Origin: DAOUAJ01 sp034433615
GTDB lineage: Bacteria > Chloroflexota > Anaerolineae > DUEN01
Assembly (NCBI GenBank): GCA_034433615.1
Contig: DAOUAJ010000302.1
Span: forward strand, 1 to 6,780
DNA length: 6,780 nucleotides
Direction of reading: 5' to 3'
Shown: positions 4,437 to 6,780 of the stretch, piece after piece
Position numbering within the stretch: position 1 is the first letter of the stretch
Layout: every line of letters starts with the position of its first letter
Position numbers and translations under genes: made by a program
The notes under the pieces: generated by a model
The model's database searches: none
Told to the model about the DNA's origin: nothing
Seen by the model: the letters and a program-made list of their open reading frames with translations, nothing else

Positions 4437-6780
4437 TCACTCGCTGGGAGACCGGTAGGTGATGTGCAGGTATGGCCTCTTCGTGCTGTCCCAGTACTCG
4501 CTGCTGGCCAGGATGAAGCGGCTCACGCTTGCACCCGTGGCCTGCAGCAACGCACCCAGGTTGACGCTGGGATCGGCCACCCCCGCCTGCACCAGTGACG
4601 TCAAGTCTATGGTAACCCACTGGCCGACGCTGGCGCTGCTGATGGTGGCTGAGCCCGCCGCTGTGGGATTGAAGTCACCGCCAGCGGTACTCCACGGCGT
4701 GCGCCAGGTAGCAGTGGCCTCGTCCCAGGGGGTCAGGACCTGGTGGACAGACAGGGTGTGCGGGCTGCCGCCGCCTGCAAAGGAATCCATCCACAGGTAG
4801 AGGGTAGCCTGGGTCACCTCAGCCGTCGTGGGGATGGCGGAGAGGTCGGCCCCGAGCACAGGCCGCAGCGTGTTGTTGTGACCTACATACAGCTTGGCCC
4901 ACCCGCCGAAGTTGGTGGTGGGCTCGTTAGCGCTCAAGTAGGTGTCCACCAACACCGGCACGTCTACTGTTACCTCGACAGGCGTGATGGTAACGGTCGG
5001 AGCGTCCACGGTCTGGAACGGCACGATGCCGTCCCTGAAGAACGCCACCTGAGATTGAGCCGTGCCCGGCGCGACCGCCTGGTAGGAGAAGCCGAAGGCC
5101 GGGCTGCCCATCTGGGTGCCGAGCTGGGGGGTGAACCAGACGAGGTAGCGCACCTCGCTAGCCTGAGCTGCGTTGAGTTTCGCCTCCGTGGCCACCTTCT
5201 CGTAGCCAGCAGAGGACACATAAGCGGCCACTTCTGCTGCGCTCATAGCACTGGAGCCCGGGATAGGCACCAGGCCGCCGAACTCGCTGCCGGGGATGTA
5301 CACGGTATTGCTAGGCACTTCTACGATGACCAGCAGGTTGTTCACGCGTCCACCGATGTTCTCGGTGATCTGGTAAGTCGCCTGGGCCACCTGGCCGAAG
5401 GGCAGTGTTTCGGCGCCCATGTCAATGGAAGTTCTCACCTCGTAGAGGCTGTTCCAGATGCGGACGCGAGCCCAAGTGCCATCTTCAGCCTGTTCCAGCA
5501 CCTGGACGTGCCAGCCGTACTGTCCATCATAGTCGCCAGGGTTGCCGGTGCCTCCATCGTAGCCCAGGCCGGTGCGAGACCCGAGCCAGTAGCAGCCCAG
5601 ATAGCCTGCATAAGGCCCGCTCAGATAAGGCGTGCAGTTGAAGCGGAACTCTTGATCCACCGTGCCTCCAGTCCCTTTGTATCCGGGCGCCTTGATGCCG
5701 TAGAACGCCTTGGACGGGACATTCACGCTGGCGTCCCAATCCACGGTCACCCAGCGGAACTGGGTCGGGGGATAGGCCGGGCCACGACGCACATACTCAG
5801 CACCGGGGTAGTAGCCCATTGAGTCGTGGAACGCGCTCACGGCTGGCCGGCCCTCAAAATCGGTGGGTTGCTGTACGTAAGGCGGCTTCATCGAGAAATC
5901 CACCGTATCGTTCAGGCTGAACGGTGCATCGCGCATCAACGAGCGGGAAGTCACGTTGCCACCTTCATTGTTGTAGCCCATTGCCACGAGGACCGGATCA
6001 CGATACGGTTCGGGATGCGAGTCTGCCACCAGCATGACGCCCTTAGACCCGAAGCCTGGCCAGTCGAACAGGTAATGCCAGATCTCGTTATCGGTGTAGA
6101 AGTTGTTGTTGTACCAGACCAGCAGGCCGGTGTTGGCCGGGCCGAAGCGCCAACGAGGTTCGCCCAACGCGCTGTCGTAGCCGCCGTTCGAGCCCACATT
6201 GCGCCATTGCAGGTAGTAGTTGTGGGTGAAGGTCATCGTGCCATCGCTGCGGACCCAGGGATCCTGGTACACCCACTTGGCATCACCGCTTTCGGCGTCG
6301 TCCTCGAAGAGGGTGCTGCCGTTCGCCATGACCTTCACGTTGTCCACGAAAACGCCGGTGTAAGTGGTAGCCCAGTCGGTCATGAACCAGAAGCGCAGGT
6401 AGATGCTCTTGCCTGCAAAAGCGCTCAGATCGAACTCTTGCACCTCAGGGTCAGGCCAGTTAGCGTTGTAGCCGTAGAAGCCGCCCAGGCCGGCACCGCA
6501 CAGGTCATCGGGGAACCCGTACAACCCGCCGATCCAGTTGGGATCGTGCACGCACTGCGTGTTGGGATTGGTAAGGGTGTTCCAGGTCTGGCCGTCCTCC
6601 GAAGCCTGGATCCACAGGAAGTCCCATTCGGGCTCGATGTCGTAGACCAGGTCGAAGGCCAGGGTGGCTCCTCCTTCGGGAATGGCAATGGGGTCCCTGG
6701 TGGTCATCATGGCATTGGCCAGGTCTTTCTTGCCACCCCACCAATAGTAGTCACCTTGCCAGACAGGCACCGGCAAGTTA
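4437..6780 (-). CDS. Immune inhibitor A-like M6 metallopeptidase, C-terminal part, with DNRLRE-like tail (5'-partial)
   Basis: Residues are numbered from 6776. The frame is open to the right edge (AAC before a TTG), so the N-terminus and the HExxH zinc site lie outside. Residues 30-150 form an InhA-type MAM/VEG-like beta-sandwich: ATLAFDLVYDIEPEWDFLWI, SEDGQTW, FDLSAFAGKSIYLRF and FVDNVKV. Next come M6-family signatures YYLQWRN (187-193), NTGLLVWYNNN (215-225), YTDNE and DSHPEP (252-257). Residues 450-590 resemble a DUF11-like adhesive beta domain. Residues 600-775 form a DNRLRE-type domain: DTYLSANEPTTNFG, RPVLGADLS, WDEATATW and RPYLHITYRS. Only four cysteines occur (75, 93, 381, 395), perhaps two disulfides. 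The protein is presumably secreted and degrades extracellular protein; the tail may bind glycans or the cell surface. No LPXTG or C-terminal helix follows. It converges on the lipoprotein gene across about 785 bp of palindromic spacer. Confidence 0.82.
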   Translation of the reverse strand, partial: NLPVPVWQGDYYWWGGKKDLANAMMTTRDPIAIPEGGATLAFDLVYDIEPEWDFLWIQASEDGQTWNTLTNPNTQCVHDPNWIGGLYGFPDDLCGAGLGGFYGYNANWPDPEVQEFDLSAFAGKSIYLRFWFMTDWATTYTGVFVDNVKVMANGSTLFEDDAESGDAKWVYQDPWVRSDGTMTFTHNYYLQWRNVGSNGGYDSALGEPRWRFGPANTGLLVWYNNNFYTDNEIWHYLFDWPGFGSKGVMLVADSHPEPYRDPVLVAMGYNNEGGNVTSRSLMRDAPFSLNDTVDFSMKPPYVQQPTDFEGRPAVSAFHDSMGYYPGAEYVRRGPAYPPTQFRWVTVDWDASVNVPSKAFYGIKAPGYKGTGGTVDQEFRFNCTPYLSGPYAGYLGCYWLGSRTGLGYDGGTGNPGDYDGQYGWHVQVLEQAEDGTWARVRIWNSLYEVRTSIDMGAETLPFGQVAQATYQITENIGGRVNNLLVIVEVPSNTVYIPGSEFGGLVPIPGSSAMSAAEVAAYVSSAGYEKVATEAKLNAAQASEVRYLVWFTPQLGTQMGSPAFGFSYQAVAPGTAQSQVAFFRDGIVPFQTVDAPTVTITPVEVTVDVPVLVDTYLSANEPTTNFGGWAKLYVGHNNTLRPVLGADLSAIPTTAEVTQATLYLWMDSFAGGGSPHTLSVHQVLTPWDEATATWRTPWSTAGGDFNPTAAGSATISSASVGQWVTIDLTSLVQAGVADPSVNLGALLQATGASVSRFILASSEYWDSTKRPYLHITYRSPSE

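Noticed and set aside
4743..5822. 359-codon + strand open frame opposite the M6 peptidase
   Set aside because: It lies wholly antisense to a frame with clear domain motifs, has no recognisable domain, and is explained by GC-rich codon bias leaving few stops.
6774..6776. TTG at 6776-6774 as the true start of the M6 peptidase
   Set aside because: The frame continues to the edge, no signal peptide follows, and the product begins in the middle of the family's domain structure.

Overview
The window looks like a piece of a GC-rich, probably Chloroflexota (Anaerolineae-like) chromosome. This is an inference from three things: the gene types (a glycosyltransferase-39-type C-terminus followed by tandem beta-sandwich modules, a small lipoprotein with a WPDASLGCP-type domain, a secreted M6 peptidase with a DNRLRE-like tail), the GC-rich coding, and intergenic DNA packed with palindromes. 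No phage, transposase, CRISPR, tRNA or rRNA signal was seen.

Layout. Positions 1-11 are a run of 11 G. The first gene (68-1924, +) runs open in frame to the left edge. It reads as the tail of a membrane glycosyltransferase: last membrane helix, short conserved soluble domain, then three Ig-like modules. Its first 100 codons carry a perfect 16-bp palindrome between two in-frame 28-bp direct repeats. A nested hairpin (1924-1988) separates it from a compact + strand set: proC (2015-2839) and a YggT/YlmG membrane protein (2836-3105), which overlap by ATGA, and a small lipoprotein (3157-3651) 51 nt downstream. Next comes about 785 bp without a convincing gene (3652-4436), made of a series of hairpins and dispersed-repeat-like sequences. 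The right third (4437-6780, -) is the 3' part of a large secreted immune-inhibitor-A-type (M6) metallopeptidase. It converges on the lipoprotein gene, and its catalytic N-terminus lies beyond the right edge.

How the genes relate. proC (last step of proline synthesis) and yggT are a familiar bacterial neighbour pair and are almost certainly co-transcribed, perhaps with the lipoprotein. The flanking genes concern the cell surface or secretion and share no evident pathway with proC. I see no convincing undescribed multigene system. The most interesting material is the non-coding and repeat structure: the in-frame palindrome in the first gene, and the twin hairpins that bracket an unexplained ~150-nt segment at 3721-3867.
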